A stretch of DNA of 64,000 nucleotides from Actinoplanes octamycinicus (GTDB taxonomy: Bacteria; Actinomycetota; Actinomycetes; Mycobacteriales; Micromonosporaceae), in the NCBI RefSeq assembly GCF_014205225.1, contig NZ_JACHNB010000001.1:806001-870000 (forward strand), read 5' to 3'. A program made the position numbers and the translations under genes. Of the stretch, positions 8,182-15,920 are shown piece after piece; within the stretch, counting starts at the first letter, position 1; each line of letters opens with the position of its first letter. The notes beneath the pieces were generated by a model. The model searched no databases, was not told the origin of the DNA, and saw nothing but the letters and a program-made list of their open reading frames with translations.

Positions 8182-8787
8182 ATGAGTGTTGAACCGACCA
8201 TGCGCGGCGGCGGCGCGTCCTTCGACGACCAGGTCTTCGAGCGTCTGCTCCGGGAGCGGATCATCTTCCTCGGCAGCGAGGTCAACGACGAGGTGACCAA
8301 CCGGATCTGCGCGCAGATGCTGCTGCTCGCCTCGGAGGACCCGGAGCGCGACATCGCGCTGTACATCAACTCCCCCGGTGGCTCGATCAGCGCCGGGATG
8401 GCGGTGTACGACACCATGCAGTACATCAAGAACGACGTGGCCACCATCGCGATGGGCATGGCCGCCTCGATGGGTCAGTTCCTGCTCTGCGCCGGCACCC
8501 CCGGCAAGCGGTACGCGCTGCCCCACGCCCGGGTGATGATGCACCAGCTCTCCGGCGGCATCGGCGGCACCGCGGCGGACATCGCCATCCAGGCCGAGAG
8601 CATGCTGCACATCAAGACGGTGATGAACGAGCGGATCGCCTTCCACACCGGGCACACCCCGGAGGAGATCGAGCGCGACTCGGACCGGGACCGCTGGTTC
8701 ACCGCCCAGCAGGCCCAGGAGTACGGCATCGTCGACCACGTGATCAGCAAGGCCTCCGACGTGAACGCGGTCTCGTCGCTGGTCTGA
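8182..8787 (+). CDS. clpP: ATP-dependent Clp protease proteolytic subunit
   Basis: Serine peptidase chamber subunit working with ClpX/ClpC. The 201-aa protein has the complete triad Ser96 (GMAASMGQ), His121 (VMMHQ) and Asp170 (DSDRDRW), and family motifs YINSPGGSISAGMAVYD and GKRYALPHARVMMHQ. It stands alone: no second clpP, clpX or tig is next to it, unlike the usual clpP1P2 operon. ATG at 8182; a strong terminator follows at 8803. The 8008-8181 region upstream shows no recognised operator. Confidence 0.95.
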   Translation: MSVEPTMRGGGASFDDQVFERLLRERIIFLGSEVNDEVTNRICAQMLLLASEDPERDIALYINSPGGSISAGMAVYDTMQYIKNDVATIAMGMAASMGQFLLCAGTPGKRYALPHARVMMHQLSGGIGGTAADIAIQAESMLHIKTVMNERIAFHTGHTPEEIERDSDRDRWFTAQQAQEYGIVDHVISKASDVNAVSSLV

Positions 8788-8802
8788 CGCCCGGTTTCCA
8801 CC

Positions 8803-8832
8803 CGAGGGATGCACAGTCTTGTGCATCCCTCG
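8803..8832 (+). terminator. Terminator after clpP
   Basis: Perfect 12-bp stem CGAGGGATGCAC/GTGCATCCCTCG with a 6-nt loop, 15 nt past the clpP stop, followed by TGTCGTTCT. Confidence 0.85.
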
Positions 8833-8907
8833 TGTCGTTCTCCGGCGGGCCGGGTATGTAACCGGGTCACGACGACCCCGAGATCCCCCGCCAAAGGAGG
8901 TGCTGAC

Positions 8908-9489
8908 GTGAGGATTCCCACCTTCTCGCGTGCGGCCACGACCGAGACCGCCGAGACGACCCGGGTTCCGGTGCAGCCCCGCCGGGACGACGACACCACG
9001 CAGGACATCACCCGGCCGCGGACCAGCACGGTCACCCCGCCGACCGAGGCGCAGCGCAAGCCGGTCCCGGTCGGCCGCCCGGCCGAGGCACCGGCCCGGC
9101 CCGCGCCGGCCGATTCGCCGGCCGGCTCGCCGGCCGCGAAGCCCACGCCGGCGGCCACGACCCGCCGGCCGCGGGCCAGCCTGCTCGCCACGCTCGGCCT
9201 GATCGCCGCGGTGGCCGGCATCGCACTGGTGCTCTCCGGCCCGCTGGCCGGCTGGGGCATCGGCGTCGCCGGGCTCGGCCTGGTCCTCTCGCTGGCCGGC
9301 CTGAGCGCCACCCGCAAGCAGCACGTGGCCGGCAAGACCGACGCGCTGATCGGCCTGCTGGTCTCGCTCGGCGCGATCGCGCTCGGCGTGCTCGCCCTGA
9401 CCGGCTCGCTGAGCTGGCTGGGCACCGACACCCAGCCGGCGTCGGATCTGCGCGAGTGGCTTGACGCACAGTTTGCGAACCGCTTCTGA
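8908..9489 (+). CDS. Membrane protein of unknown function
   Basis: A 193-aa protein with a disordered Thr/Pro/Arg-rich N-terminus (1-90) followed by three hydrophobic segments (about 95-115, 118-135, 150-170) and a short polar tail. The GTG at 8908 is chosen because AAAGGAGG lies at 8893-8900, an ideal ribosome-binding site 7 nt upstream; longer readings run into the clpP terminator. Possibly a DUF4190-like protein. No function can be assigned. Confidence 0.75.
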   Translation: MRIPTFSRAATTETAETTRVPVQPRRDDDTTQDITRPRTSTVTPPTEAQRKPVPVGRPAEAPARPAPADSPAGSPAAKPTPAATTRRPRASLLATLGLIAAVAGIALVLSGPLAGWGIGVAGLGLVLSLAGLSATRKQHVAGKTDALIGLLVSLGAIALGVLALTGSLSWLGTDTQPASDLREWLDAQFANRF

Positions 9490-9576
9490 CGGGTACCTGA
9501 CATTTACCGGCAGCGATACGCTGACCGGCACCCCTCGGAACCGGGACGACCTCCTCGTCGGCCCGCCCCGAAATCC

Positions 9577-9668
9577 TCCGGCGGTTCGCCGGTCGGATCC
9601 GGCGGTTCGCCGGACAGCCGCACGGGCGCCCGGGAGTGACGTGAGAACGTCGCTCCCGGGCGCCCGTG
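9577..9668. repeat. Tandem small hairpins and a 16-bp-stem hairpin
   Basis: TCCGGCGGTTCGCCGG occurs at 9577-9592 and 9598-9613, each copy a self-complementary hairpin (period 21). It is followed by a perfect 16-bp stem CACGGGCGCCCGGGAG (9621-9636) with CTCCCGGGCGCCCGTG (9653-9668) and an inner GACGT/ACGTC. It lies about 90-180 bp past the membrane-protein gene and probably terminates it. Nothing coding is seen in 9490-9780. Confidence 0.75.
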
Positions 9669-9780
9669 TGGCATGTGCGCAACGATTCGCCGCGGCCCCC
9701 GGTGATCACGCAACGATCCTGCGCGGTACGCATGGTCGAACCAGAGCGGGTGAAACCTTCTCACCCCTACCGTTTCCTGC

Positions 9781-10575
9781 ATGACCGCCAAGCGCTATCT
9801 GATGTGCCGGCCCACCCACTTCGCCGTCACCTACCGGATCAACCCGTGGATGGACCCGACCGCGCCGTACGACAACGCGCTCGCCGTCTCCCAGTGGGAG
9901 AACCTGCGTCGGGTCTTCCTCGACCTCGGTCACACCGTCGACCTGATCGAGCCGCTGCCCGGCCTGCCGGACATGGTGTTCGCCGCGAACGGCGGGACGA
10001 TCATCGACGGCCGCGCGCTGGGCGTGCAGTTCCGGGACGCCGAGCGGGCCGACGAGGCCCCGGCGTACGCCGCCTGGTTCCGGGAGAACGGCTTCGAGGT
10101 GACCATGCCGAAGCACGACAACGAGGGCGAGGGCGACATCCTGCTGGCCGGCGAGCTGCTGCTGGCCGGCACCGGGTTCCGCACCGCGCACGCGTCGCAC
10201 GCCGAGACCCAGGAGTTCCTCCGTCGTCCGGTGGTCACGCTGCAGCTGGTCGACCCGGCGTACTACCACCTGGACACCGCGCTCTGCGTGCTGGACGAGC
10301 GGAACATCGCGTACCTGCCGTCGGCCTTCTCGCCCGGCTCGCAGGCCGTCCTCCGGCAGCTCTTCCCGGACGCGATCATCGCGACCCCGGAGGACGCCGC
10401 CGTGCTCGGCCTCAACGCGGTCAGCGACGGTCGTAACGTGGTGCTGCCGGTCCAGGCCACCCACCTGACCGAGGAACTGCGCAAGGCCGGTTACCACCCG
10501 ATCGGGGTGGACGTCTCCGAGCTGCGCAAGGCCGGTGGCGGACCCAAGTGCTGCACGCTGGAGGTGCGCTCGTGA
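9781..10575 (+). CDS. ddaH: Dimethylargininase-family amidinotransferase fold hydrolase
   Basis: Converts N-omega-methylated arginines, or possibly arginine or a related guanidine, to citrulline and an amine. The 264-aa protein begins YLMCRPTHFAVTYRINPWMD and ends GGGPKCCTLEV, with the catalytic Cys in the Cys257-Cys258 pair; the FAANGG segment is the substrate loop. TACCGT at 9768-9773 lies 7 nt before the ATG, suggesting a leaderless transcript. Its stop overlaps the rocD GTG by GTGA, so the two are co-translated. Confidence 0.9.
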   Translation: MTAKRYLMCRPTHFAVTYRINPWMDPTAPYDNALAVSQWENLRRVFLDLGHTVDLIEPLPGLPDMVFAANGGTIIDGRALGVQFRDAERADEAPAYAAWFRENGFEVTMPKHDNEGEGDILLAGELLLAGTGFRTAHASHAETQEFLRRPVVTLQLVDPAYYHLDTALCVLDERNIAYLPSAFSPGSQAVLRQLFPDAIIATPEDAAVLGLNAVSDGRNVVLPVQATHLTEELRKAGYHPIGVDVSELRKAGGGPKCCTLEVRS

Positions 10576-11786
10576 CGACCGTGGAATTCCGTACCCCGGA
10601 GGCGCTGGCCGCCGCCGAGCGCTGGACCGCGCACAACTACCACCCGCTGCCGGTCGTGGTGGCCGAGGCCGAGGGCGCCTGGGTCACCGACGTGGACGGC
10701 CGCCGCTACCTGGACATGCTGGCCGGCTACTCGGCGCTGAACTTCGGGCACCGGCACCCCGGCCTGATCGCCGCCGCGCACGCCCAGCTGGACCGGCTCA
10801 CGCTGACCAGCCGCGCGTTCGTGCACGACCAGTTCGCCACGTTCTGCCGGGGCCTGGCCGAGCTGTGCGGCAAGGACCTGGTGCTGCCGATGAACACCGG
10901 CGCCGAGGCGGTGGAGACCGCGATCAAGGTGGCCCGCAAGTGGGGTTACCAGGTCAAGGGCGTGCCGGACGGGCAGGCCGAGATCATCGTGGCGGACGGC
11001 AACTTCCACGGCCGGACCACCACCATCGTCAGCTTCTCCACCGACCCGGAGGCGCGGGCCGACTTCGGGCCGTACACGCCCGGCTTCGTGGTGGTCCCCT
11101 ACGGCGACGCCGAGGCGCTGGCCGCGGCGATCACGCCGAACACGGTGGCGGTGCTGCTCGAGCCGATCCAGGGCGAGGGCGGCGTGCTGATCCCGCCGGC
11201 CGGCTACTTCGCCGCCGTCCGCGAGGCCTGCACCGCGCACAACGTGCTGATGGTGGCCGACGAGATCCAGTCCGGCCTGGGGCGGACCGGGAAGACCTTC
11301 GCGATCGAGCACGAGGGCGTCGTCCCGGACATGTACGTGCTCGGCAAGGCGCTCGGCGGCGGCATCGTGCCGGTCTCCGCGGTCGCCGCGAACCGGGACG
11401 TGCTGGGCGTGCTGAAGCCCGGCGAGCACGGCTCCACCTTCGGCGGCAACGCGCTGGCCTGCGCGGTCGGCGGCGCGGTCGTCGAACTGCTCGGCACCGG
11501 CGAGTTCCAGGAGCGGTCGGCGCGGCTCGGGGCCCGGCTGCAGGCCGGCCTGGAGGCGCTGATCGGCAAGGGCCTGGTCGCGGTCCGCTGCCGCGGGCTG
11601 TGGGCCGGCGTCGACATCGACCCGGCGCTGATGACCGGCCGGCAGGCGTGCGAGCGGCTGGCCGAGCGCGGCGTGCTGGCCAAGGACACCCACGGCTCGA
11701 CGATCCGTCTCGCGCCGCCGCTGGTCATCACCCAGGAGGACCTGGACCACGCGGTCGCTCAGCTCGCCGCGGTCCTGTCCGCCTGA
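10572..11786 (+). CDS. rocD: Ornithine-oxo-acid aminotransferase
   Basis: PLP enzyme moving the delta-amino group of ornithine to 2-oxoglutarate to give glutamate semialdehyde, the route from arginine to proline or glutamate. The 404-aa class-III aminotransferase has NTGAEAVETAIK, the VADEIQSGLGRTG motif and the PLP lysine Lys259 in VLGKALGGG. Coupled to ddaH by a 4-nt overlap, so the pair likely degrades arginine-derived guanidines, although no ornithine-forming enzyme is in the window. Confidence 0.92.
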   Translation: MTTVEFRTPEALAAAERWTAHNYHPLPVVVAEAEGAWVTDVDGRRYLDMLAGYSALNFGHRHPGLIAAAHAQLDRLTLTSRAFVHDQFATFCRGLAELCGKDLVLPMNTGAEAVETAIKVARKWGYQVKGVPDGQAEIIVADGNFHGRTTTIVSFSTDPEARADFGPYTPGFVVVPYGDAEALAAAITPNTVAVLLEPIQGEGGVLIPPAGYFAAVREACTAHNVLMVADEIQSGLGRTGKTFAIEHEGVVPDMYVLGKALGGGIVPVSAVAANRDVLGVLKPGEHGSTFGGNALACAVGGAVVELLGTGEFQERSARLGARLQAGLEALIGKGLVAVRCRGLWAGVDIDPALMTGRQACERLAERGVLAKDTHGSTIRLAPPLVITQEDLDHAVAQLAAVLSA

Positions 11787-11888
11787 CCGCCGGGGGCCTC
11801 CTCGCTGCCGCGATGTCGCCCCGACCCGTGCGGTTGCTTTTCCGGTACGACCCGCGGCCCTGTGGCAATCGGCTCGCGAGGCCCGGCC

Positions 11889-12110
11889 CCCGCACGACCG
11901 CACCGCGTGTCGTGCGGGTCCGCCGGCCGACCGCACCCGCACAACCGCACGGCCTGTCGTGCGGGTCCGCCGGCAGACCAGCCCCGCACCACCGCACGGC
12001 CTGTCGTGCGGTCCGCCGGCAGACTGGACCCGCACGACCGCACGGCGTGTCGTTTCCGCGGGCCGATCGCGAGGCCCGGCCCGCGCACGACCGCACCGCG
12101 ACTCACGGTC
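11889..12110. repeat. Tandem array of hairpin-forming 47-bp units
   Basis: Units begin at 11889, 11936, 11983 and 12029 (spacing 47, 47, 46), with a diverged fifth near 12083. Each carries CCGCACGAC and GTCGTGCGG arms around a 10-nt loop, joined by TCCGCCGGC. Flanking text ATCG..GCGAGGCCCGGCCC precedes both the first and last unit. There is no coding sense in 11787-12225, and the array lies 100 bp past rocD. Confidence 0.8.
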
Positions 12111-12169
12111 CCCGGCTGGCTCTCACGGGTCTTTCACCGCGGTCGAGACACCCGCGAGAGCCAGCCGGG
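12111..12169. repeat. Third member of the 59-bp hairpin repeat family
   Basis: Perfect 14-bp arms CCCGGCTGGCTCTC (12111-12124) and GAGAGCCAGCCGGG (12156-12169) with an inner ACGGGT/ACCCGC near-match and the GAGACACCCG core shared with 3062-3184. Confidence 0.75.
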
Positions 12170-12225
12170 AGCGGGAGTGCGGCCGGGACGGTGACCGACG
12201 TCGGGCGTCGCGGCGCTCTTGGGGT

Positions 12226-12279
12226 TTCGGTGACCACCCGCGGACAGTGCAGGGTGGGCTGATCGCTCTAGATCAGCCC
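12226..12279 (+). repeat. Left half of the IS110 target repeat (copy A)
   Basis: Starts TTCGGTGACCACCC, as does the sequence outside copy B (49477-49490, reverse). It ends in a perfect hairpin GGGCTGATC/GATCAGCCC (12256-12264/12271-12279) directly against the element. The right half is 13724-13767. Confidence 0.7.
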
Positions 12280-12526
12280 GCCCGGCCCGCGCTACTTAAA
12301 GAGAATTTGGTGTACGACCGCGGCCCGGCCAGGCTTGGTCGAGGTGATCGGTAGGGTGCTCAGGCCCGCGCTGCCCACTCATATGGCGGGGTGTGGCTCT
12401 CTCCCGGCTTGGACCCTGCCGGTCACCGTGGCGCGGAGTGGCTGAAGAGGGGTTTGCCCAGCTGTAAGTAGCGTTGCCCTCCCGCTGGTGTGGTTCTGCC
12501 GCGACGACGGGAAGGTCAACGGGTAC
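12280..12526 (+). ncRNA. Candidate bridge RNA region of IS110 copy A
   Basis: IS110-group elements encode a structured bridge RNA in the non-coding left end that pairs with target and donor DNA. This 247-bp leader is non-coding in any convincing frame, is conserved in both copies, and contains several potential stems. Exact RNA ends and guide loops could not be determined by eye. Confidence 0.45.
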
Positions 12527-13705
12527 ATGGGTCAGCTGATCATTGGAGTCGATCCGCACAAGCGGTCCGCGACGATCGAGATCATCAACGAGCGTGAACA
12601 GGTGCTGGCCCGTGGCAGGTACGGCACCGACACCGGTGGCTACCAGCAGATGCTCGCCGCCGGCCGCCGTCACGCCGGCCGGGTGTGGGCGGTCGAGGGC
12701 TGTAACGGCATCGGCCGGCACCTGGCCCAGCGGCTGGTCGCCGACGGCGAAACCGTGCTGGACGTCCCGGCGAAACTCGCCGCGAAAGCCCGCAACTTTG
12801 ACACCGGGCACGGCCGTAAAACCGACGGTCACGACGCGCACCACATCGCGGTGACCGCCCTGCGCACCCCGGGCCTGCGCCGCGTTCACGCCGACGGCGC
12901 CACCGTCGCGCTGCGGCTGCTGGCCGACCGCCGCGACCAGCTCGGTGTCGCCCGCACCGAGACCATCAACCGGCTGCACCAGCTACTGCTCGAACTGATC
13001 CCCGGCGGCGCGAAGAAGAACCTGACCACCGACCAGGCCCGCACCCTGCTCGAACGCGTCAGCGTCCCGGCCGGCGACATCGTCACCGCCACCCGCTATC
13101 AGCTGGCCGGCGACCTGGCCGACGAGCTCACCACCCTGGACACCAAGATCAAAGCAGCCAACCGGCAGCTGAAGACCGTGCTGGCCGCCACCGGCACCCA
13201 GCTGACCAGCCTCAACGGCATCGGCCCCTCCGGCGCCGCCCGCCTGCTCGGCGACATCGGCGACATCAGCCGCTTCCCGACCCGCGGGCACTTCGCCACC
13301 TGGAACGGCACCGCCCCCATCGACGTGTCCTCCGGCGACAACCATCATCACCGGCTCAACCGGGCCGGGAACCGGCGCATCAACCGGGTCCTGCACATCA
13401 TGGCCATCACCCAGCTCCGCTTCGACACCCCCGGCCGCGCCTACTACCAGCGCAAACGCGCCGAAGGCAAAACCGCGATGGAAGCCATGCGAGCGTTGAA
13501 ACGACGCCTGTCCGACACCGTCTACCGCCAAATGATCAAAGACGACCACACGGCACAACAGACAGCGACGGGTCCGGGAGGACACACGGGGGCGACTCTG
13601 AACTCCAGCGCGGCCGACCCAAACCCCAAGATCGACACTTCGGAAAAGTCACAACCCGGACCCGCCAACCACCACCCTAAAACACCCCTCACACCAACCC
13701 CTTGA
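12527..13705 (+). CDS. IS110-family DEDD transposase, copy A
   Basis: RuvC-like recombinase that moves the element with its bridge RNA. From the ATG at 12527 the 392-aa protein begins MGQLIIGVDPHK. DEDD residues are Asp9, Glu57 (AVEGCNG), Asp100 and Asp103 (KTDGHDAHH). The C-terminal transposase_20 domain has LNGIGPSGAARLLGDIG and the conserved Ser region DVSSGDNHHHRLNRAGNRR. A GTG 39 nt upstream would add 13 residues, but family members start near the first Asp motif. Intact, so probably active. Confidence 0.95.
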   Translation: MGQLIIGVDPHKRSATIEIINEREQVLARGRYGTDTGGYQQMLAAGRRHAGRVWAVEGCNGIGRHLAQRLVADGETVLDVPAKLAAKARNFDTGHGRKTDGHDAHHIAVTALRTPGLRRVHADGATVALRLLADRRDQLGVARTETINRLHQLLLELIPGGAKKNLTTDQARTLLERVSVPAGDIVTATRYQLAGDLADELTTLDTKIKAANRQLKTVLAATGTQLTSLNGIGPSGAARLLGDIGDISRFPTRGHFATWNGTAPIDVSSGDNHHHRLNRAGNRRINRVLHIMAITQLRFDTPGRAYYQRKRAEGKTAMEAMRALKRRLSDTVYRQMIKDDHTAQQTATGPGGHTGATLNSSAADPNPKIDTSEKSQPGPANHHPKTPLTPTP

Positions 13706-13723
13706 CAGAGGGGTGCCGGGAGC

Positions 13724-13767
13724 ATGCGATCCGCACCCGAGCGGGCCTGCGTCGATGAAGATCTTGA
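13724..13767 (+). repeat. Right half of the IS110 target repeat (copy A)
   Basis: Contains TGCG-TCCG-ACCC-GCGGGC blocks in the same order as the flank of copy B and ends ATGAAGATCTTGA (13755-13767). The similarity to the copy B flank starts right at the end of the element. Confidence 0.7.
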
Positions 13768-13789
13768 AGTGATCCTCAGGGTGCGGAGG

Positions 13790-14938
13790 TCACCGGCCGA
13801 CCGGGCGGATCGCCATGGTCGGGGCCTCGGCCATCACCGACTGCGGCTGGATGACGCCGCCGTTGTTCCACAGCTTGGCGCGGCCCACGTGCACGCCCGC
13901 GTACAGCTCGACGATGTCTTCCGGTGCGAGCATCCGGCTCTCGTCGCGGTGCAGGGTGATCCGCTGGTCGTCGTCGGGGGTGCCGCCCGGGCGCACGCCG
14001 GTGCCGTTGGTGCTGATGTCCTTCACGGTGATCTCGCCGGCCCGCAGCGCGAACCGGACGTGCCCGCGGCTGATCCACTTGCGAGCGTCCTGGGTGAGCC
14101 ACTGGCCGAGCATCACCCCGCCGCCGCCCTCGGGCGCCCGGCCGACCACCACCGGCTGGTCCTCGGAGACGGTGAACCGCTGCCGGATCACCCCGTCGAT
14201 GCGCACCGAGAGCACCTCGGTGGCCGGGCGCGGACCGGCGTCCTTGAGCCGCTCGCCGTGCCGCGGGCAGGTCGGCACGCCGGCGCGCAGGGCGGGCGGC
14301 GGCTGCGCCACCGGGCTGGTGAAGGTGCGCATGTCGGCGAACGGGCTGTCCGAGTCGCCGCCGGTGCCGAACGTGGTGCAGTTGAAGTCGGGGCACTTCC
14401 AGATCCGGGCGAGCAACCGCTCGCCCAGCGGCGACCGCGGCGTCGGCGGGACCGCCTCGCCCCGGCCCACCCGGGCCACCAGCGTCGGGCCGCCCTGCTG
14501 GGACACCAGGGCGAGCAGCCGGCCGGGCTCGGCCACCCACGGGCGGCTGGCGCGGAACCGGTCCTCGCGGTCGCGGGTGAGCACCGGCAGGCCGAGCATC
14601 TCGGCCACCTCCAGCACCCGGTCCTCCATCTGCGGCACCACCTCGACCTTGCCGTCGTCGGCCCAGCGGCGGACCACCATCCGCTCGTTCGAGGTGAGGT
14701 CGGTGTCGGAGAGAAGGCCGCGCGGGGCGATCACGTAGACCGGGACGTTCTCCTCGGCGACGTAGCGGCCGAGGGCGTCGACCAGCAGGCCGAGCCGGAC
14801 CAGGCTGGCCGGGCGCCCGCCGTCGAGGTCGGCGTAGCGCACCACCTCCGACAGATCGACCACGGCCCGGGCGAGAGCCGGGTCCGTGGTGAGCCGGGCC
14901 TCGATGGCGTCGAGGACCTTGCTGACCTCGAATCTCAC
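13790..14938 (-). CDS. FHA-domain protein with N-terminal nuclease/vWA-like domain of unknown type
   Basis: A 382-aa cytosolic protein. Residues about 262-350 form an FHA phosphothreonine-binding domain (VVVGRAP, ISRGHVRF, VKDISTNGTGV). The N-terminal 130 residues (AVVDLSEVVRYADLDG, VPVYVIAPRGLL) look like an alpha/beta fold that I cannot name. A Cys pair (KCPDFNC) and a second Cys (TCPRHGE) lie between and may bind zinc. The GTG at 14938 follows GGGGGAGG with 5-nt spacing. No kinase is adjacent. Its stop lies 66 bp beyond IS110 copy A. Confidence 0.8.
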   Translation of the reverse strand: MRFEVSKVLDAIEARLTTDPALARAVVDLSEVVRYADLDGGRPASLVRLGLLVDALGRYVAEENVPVYVIAPRGLLSDTDLTSNERMVVRRWADDGKVEVVPQMEDRVLEVAEMLGLPVLTRDREDRFRASRPWVAEPGRLLALVSQQGGPTLVARVGRGEAVPPTPRSPLGERLLARIWKCPDFNCTTFGTGGDSDSPFADMRTFTSPVAQPPPALRAGVPTCPRHGERLKDAGPRPATEVLSVRIDGVIRQRFTVSEDQPVVVGRAPEGGGGVMLGQWLTQDARKWISRGHVRFALRAGEITVKDISTNGTGVRPGGTPDDDQRITLHRDESRMLAPEDIVELYAGVHVGRAKLWNNGGVIQPQSVMAEAPTMAIRPVGR

Positions 14939-15114
14939 GAGTCCTCCCCCTGTCCTGCGTGCACGGAATACTCCGACTCATCATGCCCCGGCCATGATCT
15001 GGGCGGCGAACCGGGCGGACGTCCCGCCATGGTTTGCCCGCGGGTGTCCGTTTGCCGGTTCCCACGTTCGGGAAATCCGCTATCGACAGGCGTTGACGAG
15101 AAGGAGAGACGATC

Positions 15115-15915
15115 ATGCGGACACCCCGGCTCGCCGGACTCGGCCTCGCGGCGGCCACGGCCACGTTCGCGGTGGTCGGCTGCGCCTCGCAGAGCACCCC
15201 GGCGGCCTCCGGCTCCAGCGCCCCGCCCGCGTCGGTGGCGCCCTCGACCAGCGCCGACCCGGTCGCGGTGCAGAAGCTGTCGGACGCGGCCACCGCGCTC
15301 GGCAACACCAGCTTCACGATGACGATGACCAGCGGCGCCGGCTTCCAGCTGACCGCGCACCTGGACGCGCCGCACGGCACCGGGAACGCGGAGATGACCG
15401 CCAAGGGCGCGAACACCGCGCTGACCGTCAAGACGCTGCTGTTCGGCCAGGACCTGTACGCGCAGATCCCCGGCGTCACCCAGGGCAGCACCTGGACCCA
15501 CCTGGACATGGCCCGGCTGCCGGACGGCGCGAACATCGGCCTCAAGCCCGGCCAGATCGACCCGGCGAACACCGCCGAGCTGCTCCGGGCCACCACCGAC
15601 GTGACCCGGAGCGGGGAGAGCTCGTACGCCGGGACGCTGGATCTGACCAAGGCGGCCGGCGTGGCCGGGATCAGCAAGGTCACCGTCGACGGGTACGGCG
15701 CGGACGCGCAGCGGGTCCCGTTCGAGGCCACCCTGGACGAGCAGGACCGGCTGGAGCAGCTCACCCTGCGACTGCCGGCGGTGGACAACCGGGAGAGCCA
15801 GCCCCTGGTGATCAAGTACAGCGATTACGGCAAGGCGGTGACCGCGGAGCGCCCGGCGGCCGGCCAGGTCACCGAGGCGCCGGCCAGCGTCTACCAGGCG
15901 CTGGGCGGCAAGTAA
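15115..15915 (+). CDS. LppX/LprG-like lipoprotein
   Basis: A 266-aa exported lipoprotein: signal peptide with lipobox VVGC (Cys23), a Ser/Ala-rich linker (24-45) and a beta-rich domain (about 46-258) of the LppX/LprAFG type that carries lipids or lipoglycans in mycobacteria. Features seen are LGNTSFTMTMTSG, WTHLDM and repeated short beta strands. Divergent from the FHA gene. It converges with the acyltransferase, 5 bp between stops. Confidence 0.8.
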   Translation: MRTPRLAGLGLAAATATFAVVGCASQSTPAASGSSAPPASVAPSTSADPVAVQKLSDAATALGNTSFTMTMTSGAGFQLTAHLDAPHGTGNAEMTAKGANTALTVKTLLFGQDLYAQIPGVTQGSTWTHLDMARLPDGANIGLKPGQIDPANTAELLRATTDVTRSGESSYAGTLDLTKAAGVAGISKVTVDGYGADAQRVPFEATLDEQDRLEQLTLRLPAVDNRESQPLVIKYSDYGKAVTAERPAAGQVTEAPASVYQALGGK

Positions 15916-15920
15916 GGGTC

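Larger units (their letters stand above)
12280..13723 (+). mobile_element. IS110-family insertion sequence, copy A
   Basis: 1,444 bp that match copy B (47977-49420) almost exactly; the clearest difference is a small cluster of substitutions changing Val-Ala to Ala-Thr in the transposase near 12945-12952. The boundary is given as the limit of uninterrupted identity between the copies, so true ends may differ by a few bases. There are no terminal inverted repeats or obvious target duplication, as expected of IS110. The long non-coding part is at the left end (about 247 bp) and only 18 bp follow the gene, the IS110 rather than IS1111 arrangement. Confidence 0.9.

Noticed and set aside
11889..12110. 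CRISPR array
   Set aside because: Units abut without unique spacers, the units themselves diverge, and no cas gene is present.
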